A program made the translations under genes and the position numbers. Source: Brevipalpus yothersi (lineage: Eukaryota; Arthropoda; Arachnida; Trombidiformes; Tenuipalpidae). From it: DNA of 64,000 nt. Shown piece by piece: positions 1 to 13,050 of the stretch. The notes under the pieces were generated by a model, which did not search any database, had not been told where the DNA came from, and worked only from the letters and a program-made list of their open reading frames with translations. Within the stretch, counting starts at the first letter, position 1; every line of letters begins with the position of its first letter. Where the stretch lies: contig QZCP01000033.1 of NCBI GenBank assembly GCA_003956705.1, positions 27,366 through 91,365 of the forward strand. The letters are read 5' to 3'.

Positions 1-881
1 TTTTAAATAAGTCAATAAATCTCCAAGGAATAATGGTTGAGAATCTATCTATCTATCTTCTGTCTGCTGAGACTTATGCTAGCTGCTTATGACTTAGGCT
101 TATGAAGCATGGAAGAGAAACATAGTGCTAGATATTGAGGTATCTTCATCACTCCACAGTTGTGTTCAAGCAAAATCTAAGTGAAGATAGACGAATATTT
201 AGGAATTTGTTTGAGTATCTTCTAGTGTTTCTGATACACAAAGGAAGAACAATTGTGGCAGAAGAGCATTTTTTTCAAAATTTTGCCTCTGGAGAATCCA
301 AATCAGCAAACTTTCATTCTTGAAGAGATGAAATTTTGAAGTTCTATCTCCGATGGAACCAATACGTGAATACCAGCTGTTAATGAGAAACGAAAAATGG
401 CAAACATCATTATTTTCAATCGAAAAAATAATGAAGCTAGGACCAACTGATCCCATCTCGATTTCTGTGGAATGATCCGGACTATTAGATACAAATAAGT
501 TCAGATCGATCGCCGTTATAAACTACGATCTATTCTTTGGTGTTCTATCCTCTTTAAGCTATTCAGCTTACAATACTCTAAGCTATTGATTAGTATTAAA
601 AATTAGGATATTCAAAGGCATCCTTCCTTTTTTCATGCGCCAAAATGCATATTGATAACCAAACTCTCATCATTGCATCTCTGATTATCTGTGATTATAA
701 AAGAATTTTCTTCTGAGATTTCAAGGGGGAAAATTTGTTTGTTAGAGGAGATGTTTTGCGGGACTATTGCAGTGATAATTACTCCTAGTTCTATATAATA
801 AGTTCTCTATCATTACTGAAAGCTCAACCAGGAAGAATTTGTTATAAATTCTAAGCCTCGGTGTAAGCCTCAGCAAACACC
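1..881. other. Non-coding region upstream of the receptor gene
   Basis: No supported gene. The open frames here are short, overlap on both strands and lack recognisable protein motifs. The stretch just before 882 presumably holds the 5' untranslated region and promoter of the receptor gene, but I see no core promoter motif I would defend. Confidence 0.5.
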
Positions 882-2395
882 ATGTTGGAAGTGATTTTTC
901 AGAAAAAATTCCATTTGCGGCCACGAAAATTGCTGAATTTTCCTTCCAAACGTGCCACCAAAAGTGAAATTCTATCGATAGATACAGTTATTGAGAACTC
1001 CATCGAACGTTTCTTCCGATTCTTCCGACTCATTTCTCGCTCAGAGCAAAAAAACGCAAGAATTTCATTGTTTTTCAACATTTTTCTCCTCTCAATCAGT
1101 TTATATTCTCTCATGGTTGTTGTAATAATACGAATTCCCTTGCCTAGTATGTGTCCTTTGTACTGTGGAGAGAGTTTGAGAAAAATTACTGTCATCTACT
1201 TTTTCATATATTCCAGTCTTCATGGATTCATAATGATGATTAATGGTAATAATTCAGCTATCGAAGCTGCATGGAACATCTTGAAACAAGATGAATTGGT
1301 GACAGGAGTTATCCAACAAGTTCCAAGAAGCATGTGGATTTATCGACCAATGTTTCTCTTTTTAACCCTCTTAATTGTTGAAAATTGGGGTGAACAAATC
1401 GAAGATATTGTCAGAGGCTACAATTGTAGCTGTGTTCATGGTTTCATTTCATTATGTCTCCATTTTGCTTACATTAATTGTATAGCAGTGTGTTTTATTC
1501 ACAAAATAGAGGAACTCCTTGCTTATGGAATATTAGTGAAGCACACGATGAGCTCAATGATAAAAAATTTTGAATCGATTGAATCGAGATCCAACATTAC
1601 AAACATCAGAAAACTCGAAAGAATTCGAGAATCGTACCACAAATTTTTGTATTTCAACCAAGCATGTGATTTGAAGTGGAGAAAATTCTTCTTCTTGAGC
1701 TACTCATTTCTTATTCTGATTATAATTTTCTACTTATATGCCACAATAACGAAAAATTGGGATACATCAATCGATGTTGCGCTCGTTTCCTCTACGATGG
1801 GCTTATTTTGTGCAATTTTTTTTGTTTTGTCTTCTGTCATGATCAGTATAAATTCGAAAGCGAAGAAAATTTCTGAAATTATCTACAATACAACTTTCAA
1901 AGAAAGAGATCCAGTATTGCTTCTACAGGTAAGATTCAGATGTATCAATTGATGTTTTCTATTACTGGCTTCTTGAAATGTTCAATTACATTTTGATCCT
2001 CATATAGCTAAATTACACGACATTTAAAAGTTCACACTATGCTTCTCTTGAGGAACATACAATTCATTATTCGACCGGAGTAAACTTAGGTTGAAGCTCG
2101 AAAACAGTGCAAATGTTGATCAAAATGTATTTTAAAAATATTGGAAATGGGAGAAGATTCAGTTCATGACCATATAATTCGAAAAAATTCTTCATTTTCC
2201 TCTGAACTAAAATGAACTCTTTCTTCTTTCTCACAGTCAATAATGTTTTTGAAAGAAATTGATCGACGAGAGGCTGGTTTTTCTCTTGGTGGTCTTTTTG
2301 TCGTTAATTCTAGCACTATGGTATCAGTTTCAAGTGCTGGCATGTCTGTTTTGATTGGATTTCCATCATATGTAAGAATGGGGTTCCTCGATTAA
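882..2395 (+). CDS. Gustatory-receptor-like seven-transmembrane chemoreceptor, two exons
   Basis: Predicted ligand-gated chemoreceptor of the arthropod gustatory receptor family, acting in the plasma membrane of sensory cells. Exon 1 is 882-1928 (349 codons), ending CTACAG^GTAAGA. Exon 2 is 2237-2395, entered at TTTCTCACAG^TCAATA in phase 0. The protein is about 401 aa, normal for the family. Several hydrophobic segments are visible (around residues 60-85, 103-125, 158-172, 190-210, 270-290, 300-325). The second exon reads EAGFSLGGLFVVNSSTMVSV, which resembles the family's TM7 region, where an aromatic-rich Gly-Leu-Phe segment is followed by a final helix. A canonical-looking donor (TAT^GTAAGA at 2371) lies inside exon 2, so a further small last exon is possible and the C-terminus is uncertain. 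The ATG at 882 opens the frame. The ligand cannot be predicted. A degenerate copy of its 3' part follows at 2581-3130. Confidence 0.68.
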
Positions 2396-2580
2396 GCGGA
2401 TAGCTGCAACGGTACCAATGCAAAACCTGCAAATGGTCTTCCATCATTAATTCACATAAACAGCCATCAAATGCTAAACAATTGAGATTCTTGATGTTCA
2501 AGGAAAGCTTAATGAATCTTACTAGAAATTATCACTCATTGACAAGCACTTTGTTAGATATATTGGATTCTTTATTCATT

Positions 2581-3130
2581 TGTTCTCAAATAAAAACATC
2601 AAAAATTCAACACAACCTTCAACGAAAGAAATCTTGTCAGATTATCCCAGGTAAGATCATTCATCAATGATTTAAAGGGGAGAATATTCATCAGAAATGA
2701 TAACTACATTCGTCATCATGAGTGTAATATTTGATCACAGTAAGCTAATTCACTTGATGTGAAAAAAAATCAGTGTATGAGAAGGTTTTCATAGTCAAAC
2801 CTATCCGCAATAAGCTGATTGATCGTAAAATGATCAAATAAACTGGTCATAATCTTTAATACATATTATATGTACATCTTATGTATATCTTATGAGTGAA
2901 GCTCTATGCTAATGAATTATTCTCTCTTTTCATAGTCAATAGTTTGCAAGAGAAATTGCCAAAAATGAGGCTGGTTTCACCTTTGGAGGACCTTACCCAC
3001 ATTTATCGTTGATGCTCAAACAATGATCTCGGTATTGACTGCTAAGATGTCCTTTTTGATGTGTGTCTCAGGCCCGATTATGGCAACTGTGTGGCCCATG
3101 CAGCCATTGGTAGCCCAAATAGGCGGTTAA
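2581..3130 (+). pseudogene. Degenerate tandem copy of the gustatory-receptor 3' end
   Basis: This is a broken duplicate of the preceding receptor gene. Before a donor at 2650/2651 (TCCCAG^GTAAGA) one frame reads FNTTFNERNLVRLSQ, matching YNTTFKERDPVLLLQ at the end of exon 1 of the intact gene; the stretch just upstream matches in another frame, implying a deletion. A 285-nt intron (2651-2935) ends CATAG^TCAATA, the same junction as in the intact gene. The second exon then carries EAGFTFGG and FIVDAQTMISVLTAKMSFL in different frames. These match EAGFSLGG and FVVNSSTMVSVSSAGMSVL. An approximately 2-nt loss before EAGF and an 8-nt gain after GG explain the frames, and a TGA interrupts the continuous frame. 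The 5' two thirds of the copy are not recognisable in 2396-2580. No function is expected. Confidence 0.65.
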
Positions 3131-4439
3131 ACTGAGAGCCGTATTTCATTACCAGCTTGACTTTTCGCGTTCTAAGTTTAGTTTGTGTTGAATCTTGGTT
3201 TTTCTCTCACACTTACTTAGATTAAAAGATACCATATTTGGATTGAGTCAATTGATTGCTTGAGATCAATATCAATCGAGAGAGAACATTGATGAAACAC
3301 ATTGATCAGGTACTCTATCTGATTTGAAATAGTTAAAAGAAAGAGATTCCATTTTTTTTAATTTCATTCACTATTTCTCGTTGGAGCACTTAGAAGATGA
3401 CGTTCAATAGCTAATTGTTAATCGAAACTCCTCATTGAAAGCTTCGCTCATTTGTAAGATGAATTTTTGATTTTTTTTTGTGAAAATCACAAATATCTGT
3501 CACATCAAAAAATCTCAAGATATTGACAACATTTGGCTCGGCTGTGTTATCTTTGAAGATAGTAAATCTTTTATAACTTTTCTCTATTTTCATGAAAATA
3601 TTTGAAGAAAAATTGATCACCTCAAAATCATCAAAGAAAAAATTCCGAACAAAAATTAGTGGCGCTAATTGCAAGCTCAAGATGACACTACTTGACCATT
3701 AGCGAGCAACTAAATGAATTGAATTTTTCGTTGACCATCCAGTTATGAACCTGATAGAAAAGTCGATTCAAAAAAGTGAAAAATCGTTAGAATTCCTCTT
3801 TAGCCAGCTTCTTTTTCTCACCATTTCAGTTTTGGTCAAATTACGATGAAATTTTTGTTTGCAGTCGAAGATGCTGGTGATGACGATCATTACCACCGAG
3901 AGATGAACAATCGGCAATCTTTTTGTAAATCAGTAATCGCTTCCTCTCACCATGAAATCGTGGAATTCAAACAGTAAAATTTTCGTTACTTGATCTCTCT
4001 CTCTCCCTCTTCCTCTCATCAGAAGTGAAGGTCAATTAATCATATTTCCGAATTCAATCTCGGCTTCATATGAATAGCTGGATGCAATCGGTTTTATTAG
4101 ACACACCTCACTTAATATTCTGTACACTATCTTTCATCAGATAACTTCAATTTTGGCTATTCCATGCTCACTCGAGATCATTAGAAAATATTGGCAATAT
4201 TTTTTCACTCAAAATTCAATGATCATAATCATTGAAAAGCTGCTCGAATTCGCTGATGGGAAGCTGGTCAACTTTGAATACCCTGAAAGATGTCTATCAA
4301 ATTTTGTTTTGATAAAATCGATAGAAAAAATTAGTTCCCATTCCGGTAGAAAGGTTCAAGTCAATCCTCTCTTAGGAACAATTTGAATATCCCATAGCCT
4401 CAAGGCATTTGAAGACCATTTTTTAACCAGAAAGAGCAA

Positions 4440-4440
<1 letters not shown>

Positions 4441-4502
<62 letters not shown>
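4441..4502. repeat. (GA)n microsatellite
   Basis: Roughly 60 bp of nearly perfect GA dinucleotide repeat. Confidence 0.95.
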
Positions 4503-4506
<4 letters not shown>

Positions 4507-5358
4507 TAGTGAAATTATCAATAATCTCGATAATCCAAGTGAATTCCAAATACTAATACCACGAATCGATTTCGATTGGGTTCATAAAGTAACGTCAAAG
4601 TTCAAAGCATTCTGAATGATTATGCCTTGGGCATTTATTGCCTCTCTCTCTCAATCTCCTTCGGCGGTTGATAATATTGAATGAATATTACTCATGATGT
4701 ATCTCCTTGATCACGATTTTTCTCGATTCATTTGATGGTCGAAAACCTCAATAGATGTACATGGACAATGATTTTCTCTGCAGATATTCAATAGAATTTC
4801 CATTGAAAAAAGATCAAATGATTGTAGTTGGTCATTGGCTCCATTTGCAACTTCTTGCCATTAAAAGCACAAAAGTTCCAACTTTTGCAAAGTGTTTGAG
4901 TCGAACATCATCGTGATCATGATCAGATGAAGCCTGGAATGTTAAATTCTTTTAATGAGTTATGAGAATTCTAGCCGAATATCATATAATTCATTTGAAT
5001 TTTTGTATGAACAAGCCTAAGTGAGCTCTTGTTTCATAAGCGAACTGGGTTGTCATTATACTTCGAAGTTGATTGAATGGCCAATTGCTTTGAGTATATG
5101 TTTGAATTTTTTTGTGAGAAAAATAATGATGAGACCGTTCAATTTATCTAATTGCCTGAGAAAGTAGAAACATTATGAATACATGTACATGAATTAACTA
5201 AGCTCAAAGAAATTCCAATGATGTCTATTCTCTGGACAAAAAATTGCCTCTAGCTATTGAGAAATCTAGGGATTTTTCACGTCATAATCTAGTCCATTTA
5301 CTAATGTCATCAATTAATTACGACATCACTGTATTGGATAATCGAGTTTATTCTCCCT

Positions 5359-5361
5359 CTC

Positions 5362-5431
<70 letters not shown>
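5359..5431. repeat. (CT)n microsatellite
   Basis: Roughly 70 bp of CT dinucleotide repeat with a single early interruption (CTGT). Read in frame it gives the meaningless Leu-Ser repeat. Confidence 0.95.
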
Positions 5432-5440
<9 letters not shown>

Positions 5441-6788
5441 CTTTTCACATCTTATCACATCATTTGCTCACTTTTCCCATCGAAATTGCAATTGCAATGG
5501 CCAAGGGGCTGTTGTTCATTATCTCTGATGATTTTCTTGCTATCCCACAACGTTCCAACGAAATCCATCTCTCAATCTATTTATTTATTCAGAAAATTCA
5601 GAATAAGAAGCACTCGACAATCGAGATTGGTACATGTTTATGTATTTTGATTGCCAACAAAAAATTGTCCTTCCACACTCTCACACTGACTGTTTTGTTT
5701 TTGTTTCCAATTGATGTCGAAAATTTTTTTCCCATTGTTCAAATAGTTCACACCAACATGACCATCATGATTATATCAGAACGATAAAAGTATTCCATCA
5801 ACTTTAAACTAGCTGACATTTAAAGCACTTGATAAGTCAATCTTGCTCTCTCTCTCTCTCTCTCTCTCTCTTTCATTTGCTCTCTCTCTCAACTTACTCT
5901 CTCATTTGCTCTCTCTCTCTCTCTTAAAGTTAATTTTTTTGCATAACTTTCCCGTCTTGTCAGTCGTTATTGGACTTACTTACGCTCCTTAAGTATGTTC
6001 ATGTTGGTCCATTCTCAATGAACTTAGAAGAGATAGATAAAAGTGTGTAAAGTTCCAAGTTCCAAGTTCCGTGGGTAACTTTCCACCATCAAGAAGAGAG
6101 AGAGAGAGATAGATAGAACATTATTCCAGCCATTTCAAGTAACTTTTATCTTCATCTGTATCTGTTTTTGCTTCATGTGTGTGTTTGGAAAAGTGATACT
6201 ACTCAGATTGTGTGATTGAGGTGAAAAGGAAAAAGGAAAGAACCGGTTGATTGCAATTGATCGGATTAATACGATTTGTTGATATTGAATTTATTTTTTT
6301 CCATCTCTTCTTCTTCATCATCAATCTCTTCACACGTGTAATACATGTAATATGCCATCTTTGTTCAGTTGCTAAAAATGAATCATTATTAATATGATCT
6401 GTGTGATCATCATCATGATCTGATTGTTGTTGATGATTCGTTGTTGTTGAATGAAAAGTGTAAGTTTGTGTGTATGTGTATTTCATCAGCAACAGCATAA
6501 CACAGTTAAAGTCAAATAAAGCTTGTATTGTTGCTGGATATTAATCAAGTCAGTTTAAGGCTTAACCAAACAGCCTCAAGTGTATTAAAAGGATACATAC
6601 ACATACTTTCTTTTTTTCCTTTTTCTTATCTTTCTATTACCTCTTCACTTGTGCCATCATCAAGTTTACAACATAATTGTGAACCTTAAATTATTGTCTC
6701 TCACACATCAACATAATCTACATAATTTCTACATAAAGTCAAGTATATATTAGTTTCCCGCCGCTTAATCAACATACACACAATCATC

Positions 6789-8976
6789 ATGGCCTCTGGT
6801 ACATGGATGTCGATGGATGAATTGGGTAAAGGCTTCCATGAGATGGCCTCAACCCTTGGCTATGTGGATGCTGCATCCATGGTCAAAAATGCTCTGTTTT
6901 CCATCTTCTTAACATTGGCCGTGATACAAACTTTCTATCCAATATTGATGATATTGGCCATGTTCATTAGACAATTGAGCATATTTGCTCACTACTTTCA
7001 CGAGGTTAGTTGATTGTTCAATTTGTAGATAATCTTTTGCTCTTAGAGATACATACATACATTTAGATGGCCTCTTTGATGGACCGTAATTTAATTTCAA
7101 GCGCCTAACTTAATTAGAGGGCAACCACTCATCTGATGAACATATGATTATAACTACACTTTTCCAAACTGCTAACAAATCTAATTTTGTAATTCTTTTC
7201 ATTTTACAGGTAGATGAAGAAACTGATAAACATGGTGGCCACTTGGTTGCCCAAGTGCTAGAGGCACATGGTATAAAGCAAATATTCACACTTTCCGGTG
7301 GACACATATCACCAATATTAACAGCCGCTCAAGCATCGGACATCAAAGTGATCGACACAAGACATGAGGCGACAGCAGTTTTCGCTGCTGATGCTGCAGC
7401 TCGATTATCTGGTCTACCAGGAGTGGCTGTGGTCACTGCAGGACCAGGCTTGACCAACACTGTGACCCCAGTACAAAATGCATCGATGGCCGAATCACCG
7501 GTGGTTGTGATCGCTGGTGCACCAGCAACACTACTTAAAGGTCGTGGCTCTCTACAAGATATTGATCAAATATCATTGATGAAACCCATCACTAAATGGC
7601 AAAAAAGTGTAACTAAAGTGAGAGATATTGTGCCAATTTTGCGTGAAGCATTTCGTCAAGCCCAATCGGATACACCAGGACCAGTTTTTGTTGAAATACC
7701 ATTGGACATACTTTATCCTTACAAAATAATTCGCAAAGAGTTCACAATGAAGAGTAGGTCAGATAATTTGATTCAAAAGTGTGTTGCCTGGTATTTGGAT
7801 CAATATTCAAGAAATCTGTATGCTGGAGCCTTCGATATAGAGCGTGAGTATCGACCATGGCCAGTTGAATTAACTTTTCCGAAAAAAAGTGAAATACAAA
7901 AAGCTGCCGAAATGGTATCTCGAGCGAAAAGACCACTCATCTTACTCGGTAGTCAAGCAACTCTACCACCAGTTGGTGCCGAGCAACTTGCTGCATGTGT
8001 TCAATCACTTGGAATTCCATGCTTCCTGGGTGGTATGTCTCGTGGCCTTCTTGGACGCAACAATCCATTGCATCTGAGACATTGTCGACGTGAAGCATTG
8101 AAAAAGTCTGATTGCGTTATACTGGCTGGTGCAGTTGCTGATTTTCGTTTGGATTATGGTCGTATATTATCGCCGAAAAGTAAAATTATTGCCATCAATC
8201 GAAGTAAAGAACAATTGAAAAAGAATCAACCATTCTTTTGGAAGGCCACTTTGTCCATTAATGCGGATGTTGGCAAATTTATGATCGGTCTCCAGGAGAA
8301 ACTTGGCCATGGTCAAGTTGATCCTGATTGGCTGAAGGAACTTCGACAATTGGATGATGAAAGAGAAACACAGATAGCCAAAAAGATTGAAGCTTCAACA
8401 GATCGACACTTGAATCCACTCAAAGTGTTGTCCAAACTGGAAGCTTGTTTACCGGACAATACAATCATCATCGCTGATGGAGGAGATTTTGTTGGCTCAG
8501 CATCTTATATACTGCGCCCTCGTGGTCCACTTCAATGGCTGGATCCTGGTGTTTTTGGTACTCTCGGTTGTGGTGGAGGTTTTGCATTGGGTGCAAAAGC
8601 CGTTAAACCTGATGCCAATGTTGTTGTAATTTTTGGTGATGGTGCACTTGGATTCAGTTTTATGGAATATGATTCTTTTGTGAGACACAAGTTGCCTATT
8701 ATGTCGGTGGTTGGCAATGATGCGTGTTGGAGTCAAATTGAGCGAGAACAAACAAAAATACTTGGCTCCGATATTGCATGTCGCTTGGACTATATCAATT
8801 ATGATCAAGCTGCTGAAGGCCTGGGAGCTGTTGGTCTCAAATTAGACGCTTCTAATGAAACAGAATTAGAATCTAAATTTCGACAAAGCCTTGATCTGAT
8901 TAAGGAAGGAAAATCAGTTATGATTAATGTACTTATTGGTAGAACTGATTTCCGTGACGGAAGTATATCAGTATAA
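6789..8976 (+). CDS. ILVBL: ILVBL/HACL2-type thiamine-diphosphate enzyme (acetolactate-synthase-like), two exons
   Basis: Homologue of animal ILVBL (2-hydroxyacyl-CoA lyase 2), a membrane-anchored enzyme that uses thiamine diphosphate to cleave 2-hydroxy fatty acyl-CoA in fatty-acid alpha-oxidation at the endoplasmic reticulum. Exon 1 is 6789-7004 (72 codons) and contains a hydrophobic helix at about residues 34-62 (ALFSIFLTLAVIQTF...), matching the family's N-terminal anchor. After a 205-nt intron (GAG^GTTAGT ... TTTTACAG^GTAGAT, phase 0), exon 2 is 7210-8976. The protein is 660 aa; the human protein is about 632. The N-terminal domain has GGHISPIL and DTRHEATAVFAADA with the cofactor-activating Glu at residue 125, followed by TAGPGLTNTV. 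The C-terminal domain has the cofactor/metal motif GDG(548-550)...N(575). All key residues are present. ATG 6789 follows ACAATCATC and gives the anchor. It converges with the peptide gene on the other strand. Confidence 0.95.
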
Positions 8977-9492
8977 CATATCGATAGCTAGGGTTTTTTT
9001 TCATATCTCATAATGTTTAGAGGTCTATTTTTTTGTTAAATATTTCAACTTGTGATTTACTCGGGACCATAGAACTACTACTGATGGTTACTCGTACACC
9101 TCAACTGGAAAGATTATGATGAAAATCCTTCCAACTTTTTCTTTCCATTTCCTCTATACTTTCATCATCATAAAAGTCCCGTTCTATCTCTCTCTCTCTT
9201 TTTCTTTCTACTTCCTTTTTCTATCTACCTTTTTCCACGGATGTAAATAATCTTTATCAAAGTTTATCTAATGTTCAGTCATATGTGAATGAATTGATAT
9301 TTTGCTAAATGAACACACTTTACCATTGTTGGTATATTGGGAAATGATGAAACTTTTTTCTTCTTTTCTTTTCTCCTTACATCACTGCCGAGACTATGCT
9401 TCTAAGTCAAGTGTGTCTTATCAATGTCGCGAAAAATTTTTTGACAATATTCAATCAAATTTAATGACAAAAGGATGTATTTTAATGAACTT

Positions 9493-9545
<53 letters not shown>

Positions 9546-10718
9546 GGAGAGAGGAAAGAGAGAGATTGAAAGTGAAGAAAGTTTGGCTGATTGTATACAC
9601 TTCTTTTTGTTGAGATACATCATGTTCATTGTAGTTAATAGTAATAGCTTTTGATTGTTTTCTTATTTTGATGGAAGATTTATGCATCATATGCTTACAA
9701 TATATCTATGTGTGTTTACATGTATGAATGTGAGTGTGTGTATGTGTGTGTATTGATTTGATTGAATGGATTATTTCAAGCTTGCCAAAGTACTGATCCG
9801 TTTCAAAATTTTTTCTCTCTCTTTCTCTTTCTTTCTTTCTTTCTTTTTTTTCTCTCTCTCTAAAAACAACAGTTAACAACAGACTTTTCTCATGTGTGCA
9901 ACGATCATTCGAGCTTACACACTGGACCAATAAAATCTTCCTCGTTCTTTTTGTCCTGATATTGTATTGCACAAATGAGAGAAAATAGGAGGTAGAGAGG
10001 AGGAAGAGGAGGCTAAATAGATGGATATTCCAGAAGGAAAAGGTGTAGAGATGATGACGATGATGATGGCTGATATGTAATAATGATTAGAATCATCATT
10101 AGAGATGGTCATTGGCTACCTGGGTCCATTCGTGGTCGAAGTTGAATGGTTAATGGAATGTTTGGTATATTTGAGATCTTTGAATCTTTGGAGTGTGGAT
10201 ACACTTTTGGTCATGAATTGTTGAATTTTTATTTTTGATTTTAGATGTGCTTCATGATGGAATTTTTTTTCAACTTAAATGTCGATCCCAATGAATGTTA
10301 GAAGCGAAGATATTCTCCAATGAAAAGGACATTATCTGCTATATATTTTTTTCCTGCCAGTGATAGTGATAATGATCATTTCCACTTATCAGGTGTTAAT
10401 TGACTTTTATATGCTTCAATTTTTAATTCATCAAATATTTTTTCCGTATGTGTACCAGTGTGTAAGCTTTGTGGATAGGTGTGTGTGTGAGTGATGTTTG
10501 TTGAGGCGAGATTATTTTTTATTCTTCCATCTTTTTTTATAGATATCAAATTCATTTTTTCAACACTTTTAGGTTTCTCTTGTTTTTTCAAACATTTTTT
10601 CATACACAGGATAAATTGAACGAAAACTCAACATAAACTAAATAACAATCAAAATAATAATATTGGCAAGTATGGGTAATGATAAAAATAATAATAATAA
10701 CGAACAATTTTAATCTGC
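8977..10718. other. Intergenic region between convergent genes
   Basis: Both neighbours end towards this 1.7 kb stretch, so it should hold two 3' untranslated regions. It contains a (GA)n tract at 9500-9543, TG-rich tracts near 9715-9750, and CT/T-rich tracts near 9815-9860. The overlapping open frames are low-complexity by-products of these repeats. No gene is supported. Confidence 0.5.
9498..9543. repeat. (GA)n microsatellite
   Basis: About 45 bp of GA dinucleotide repeat in the intergenic region. Confidence 0.95.
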
Positions 10719-12053
10719 CTAACACAATGAATGACACTGAACTGGATGAAGTATTCCTTGGGCTATACATCTTCTCATACATTCCGGTCCTCTTTTACCC
10801 AAAATTTGCTGCTTTCTCCATTGTGGTCTCATAGGTGGTGGTGGAGGTGGTGATGGTGTGGGTGGCTGGGTGGTGGTCAATTGACGCTGATGGTGGGGTG
10901 ATGAGGATATTCTTTCACTTGATTGATCTTGATAAAAAGGATCCATAGATTTGGATGAAGAAGATGATGAGGATGAGGATGATGCTGATGCTGATGATGA
11001 AAATAAGTCATCATCATAAAGAGCTTCCGATAGTGGACGTGATCGTCCAGTCAACAAGTGTCCACCGCTACCACCAGAATTGAGTAGTGATGTGCCCAGT
11101 GATGAGCTTGATAATTCCAATTCACGTTCCTTATTATTGATTAATGAATTTGGATTGATTCTAAAGGGAAAATAGCGATTGGCCGATAATGAGGATGATG
11201 ATTTTAATGAATTGCTTGATAGTGGATTAGGATTGTCCGTAAATTGGATTCTTGTCCATGGATGCTTCGCTTTATTGGGTATCATTGGAAACAATCGTTG
11301 GATAATGGTGTTGAGTTGAAATGCTAGATTAGCATCACTCTCTTCATTTCCATTACACTCAGGTAATCCTGTGGGAATAAATATGTAAAGTAGAGAGAGT
11401 GAGTGAGAGTGAGAGAGGAGAAGAGAATGAATTGAAAACATGTCAATTATCTAGGTGATGAGTGATCATCACATGGAACAAAAGTAAAAAAGAAAATTTT
11501 AGCATGAAAATGTCCATTATAATCAGTATTGATTCAATTTGATCATCATTGAAAAAAAGAGGAAGAAAAAGAAAAGAGATGCATAATAAAGATAGTAGCA
11601 AAGTATTCTTTTTTTTCTTCACTTCCAAAACTTGTACCTTCAGTTAATCAAACTAATGCTTTGAGAATGAAGCAAGAAAAGTTTCAAATTCCAGGTCAAA
11701 TTATATTCTAGACAAATCACACTTTTCTGGATGAACCTGATGATATATATATATAAACGTACATGTATCAAGTAGAGAAATAAGAGAATAGAGAATTCTC
11801 ATGAGCTTCAGTAAACTGTAATCCTATTATAGAACATGGCCAATCTTTTTGAGGAAGTGGAAAGAAAGAAGAAGAAGAAAAATTTCCAGGATCACTTCAA
11901 AAATTGCAATTTTTTACTCTTTTCGTTTCAAACCTAACAGCTCTATTTTCAATGTACGATTATGTTCTTTCTCATTTCAAACTATTCCATCTTCATTTGT
12001 ACCGTTAAGTGAATACTCTGCAGGTAGCATTTCGAAAACGAGTAAAAAAGAAG

Positions 12054-12090
<37 letters not shown>

Positions 12091-12994
12091 CCTCTCTCTT
12101 CTTTTCTCTTTGCCATCATCATACTTTCGATTGAATATTGAATGATTGATGACTTTTCTCTTTTTTTTAACCAATGTGTAGGTGAGATGTTGAAATTTTT
12201 CATCCAGCCATGCCTATTGCCATGGAGAACTATCGAAAATTCTGGTGGGGCATCAGTGTTGAGTGAGATGTTAAATGAAGAAAAAATCTATCCAAAAGTG
12301 GTAGGAAGTGTGTGAAGAATGTTCACACACTTGAAAGCATTGATTCAGCAAGCCAAGGCTCCATGTAATCATGTATCCAAAATTATCTTTTCTCACCTAT
12401 CCTTTTTGTAAAGTGATCATTCTCTTTGGGTCCTCTCAATCTTCTTCATTCTTCATTTCTCAAAGGTATTCCTGATGTTTCATGAGTAGGTTGATTCTTT
12501 TTCGATCCACTTTCTCTCTTTCTTCCTTATCACTTCCTCTATTTAATCACTTAAATGAGTTTTCCAGTGAATCCATGTTGCTCATCTTCATCAGCACTTC
12601 TAGTTTCATACGTATATTAGAGCAGATTCATTCGGAAAAGAAGTACAAAATATCTTTGAAAACTTTGAACTGATTTCAAATGAATTGGAAGAGACATCGA
12701 GTATTCCGAGACGAATATTCAAATTAGATGCTACAAGTTCCCAAGAAAAAATAATGGAAACTTTTTGCTCAGCTCCCGGGTGATATAAAAAGAATTCTCC
12801 AAGACTGAAATAGACCTTTTATTCAAATTTGATTCTATCCTTAAAAAATGTGCTCAGTTTTTTTCACCCCTTTTTTGAACTGCAAAATTTTCATGGCTTT
12901 CGATTGACTATGATTTTTTTCTGATTGTATGATGGATACTCAATTAGACCGTCTTCGAAATGATTCACTTCTTCCACTGTCAGGCAATATTGCA

Positions 12995-13050
<56 letters not shown>

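Larger units (their letters stand above)
3131..6788. other. Intergenic region with microsatellites
   Basis: About 3.7 kb without a supported gene between the receptor pseudogene and the ILVBL-type gene. It contains the (GA)n tract at 4443-4502, the (CT)n tracts near 5359-5431 and 5844-5925, and a short AAGTTCC triplication near 6050-6069. Open frames here are short or consist of Leu-Ser/Arg-Glu repeats generated by the microsatellites. The end of the interval presumably contains the promoter and 5' untranslated region of the next gene. Confidence 0.5.

Noticed and set aside
5244..5528. Leu-Ser repeat open frame, as also at 19660-20004, 57992-58252 and 9302-9613
   Set aside because: Created by CT/GA dinucleotide repeats read in frame; no conserved flanks and both strands are open.
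7144..7209. Upstream ATG extension of the ILVBL second exon (frame open from 7144)
   Set aside because: It lies in the intron: the TTTTACAG acceptor at 7209 and the transmembrane exon at 6789-7004 give the family-like protein.
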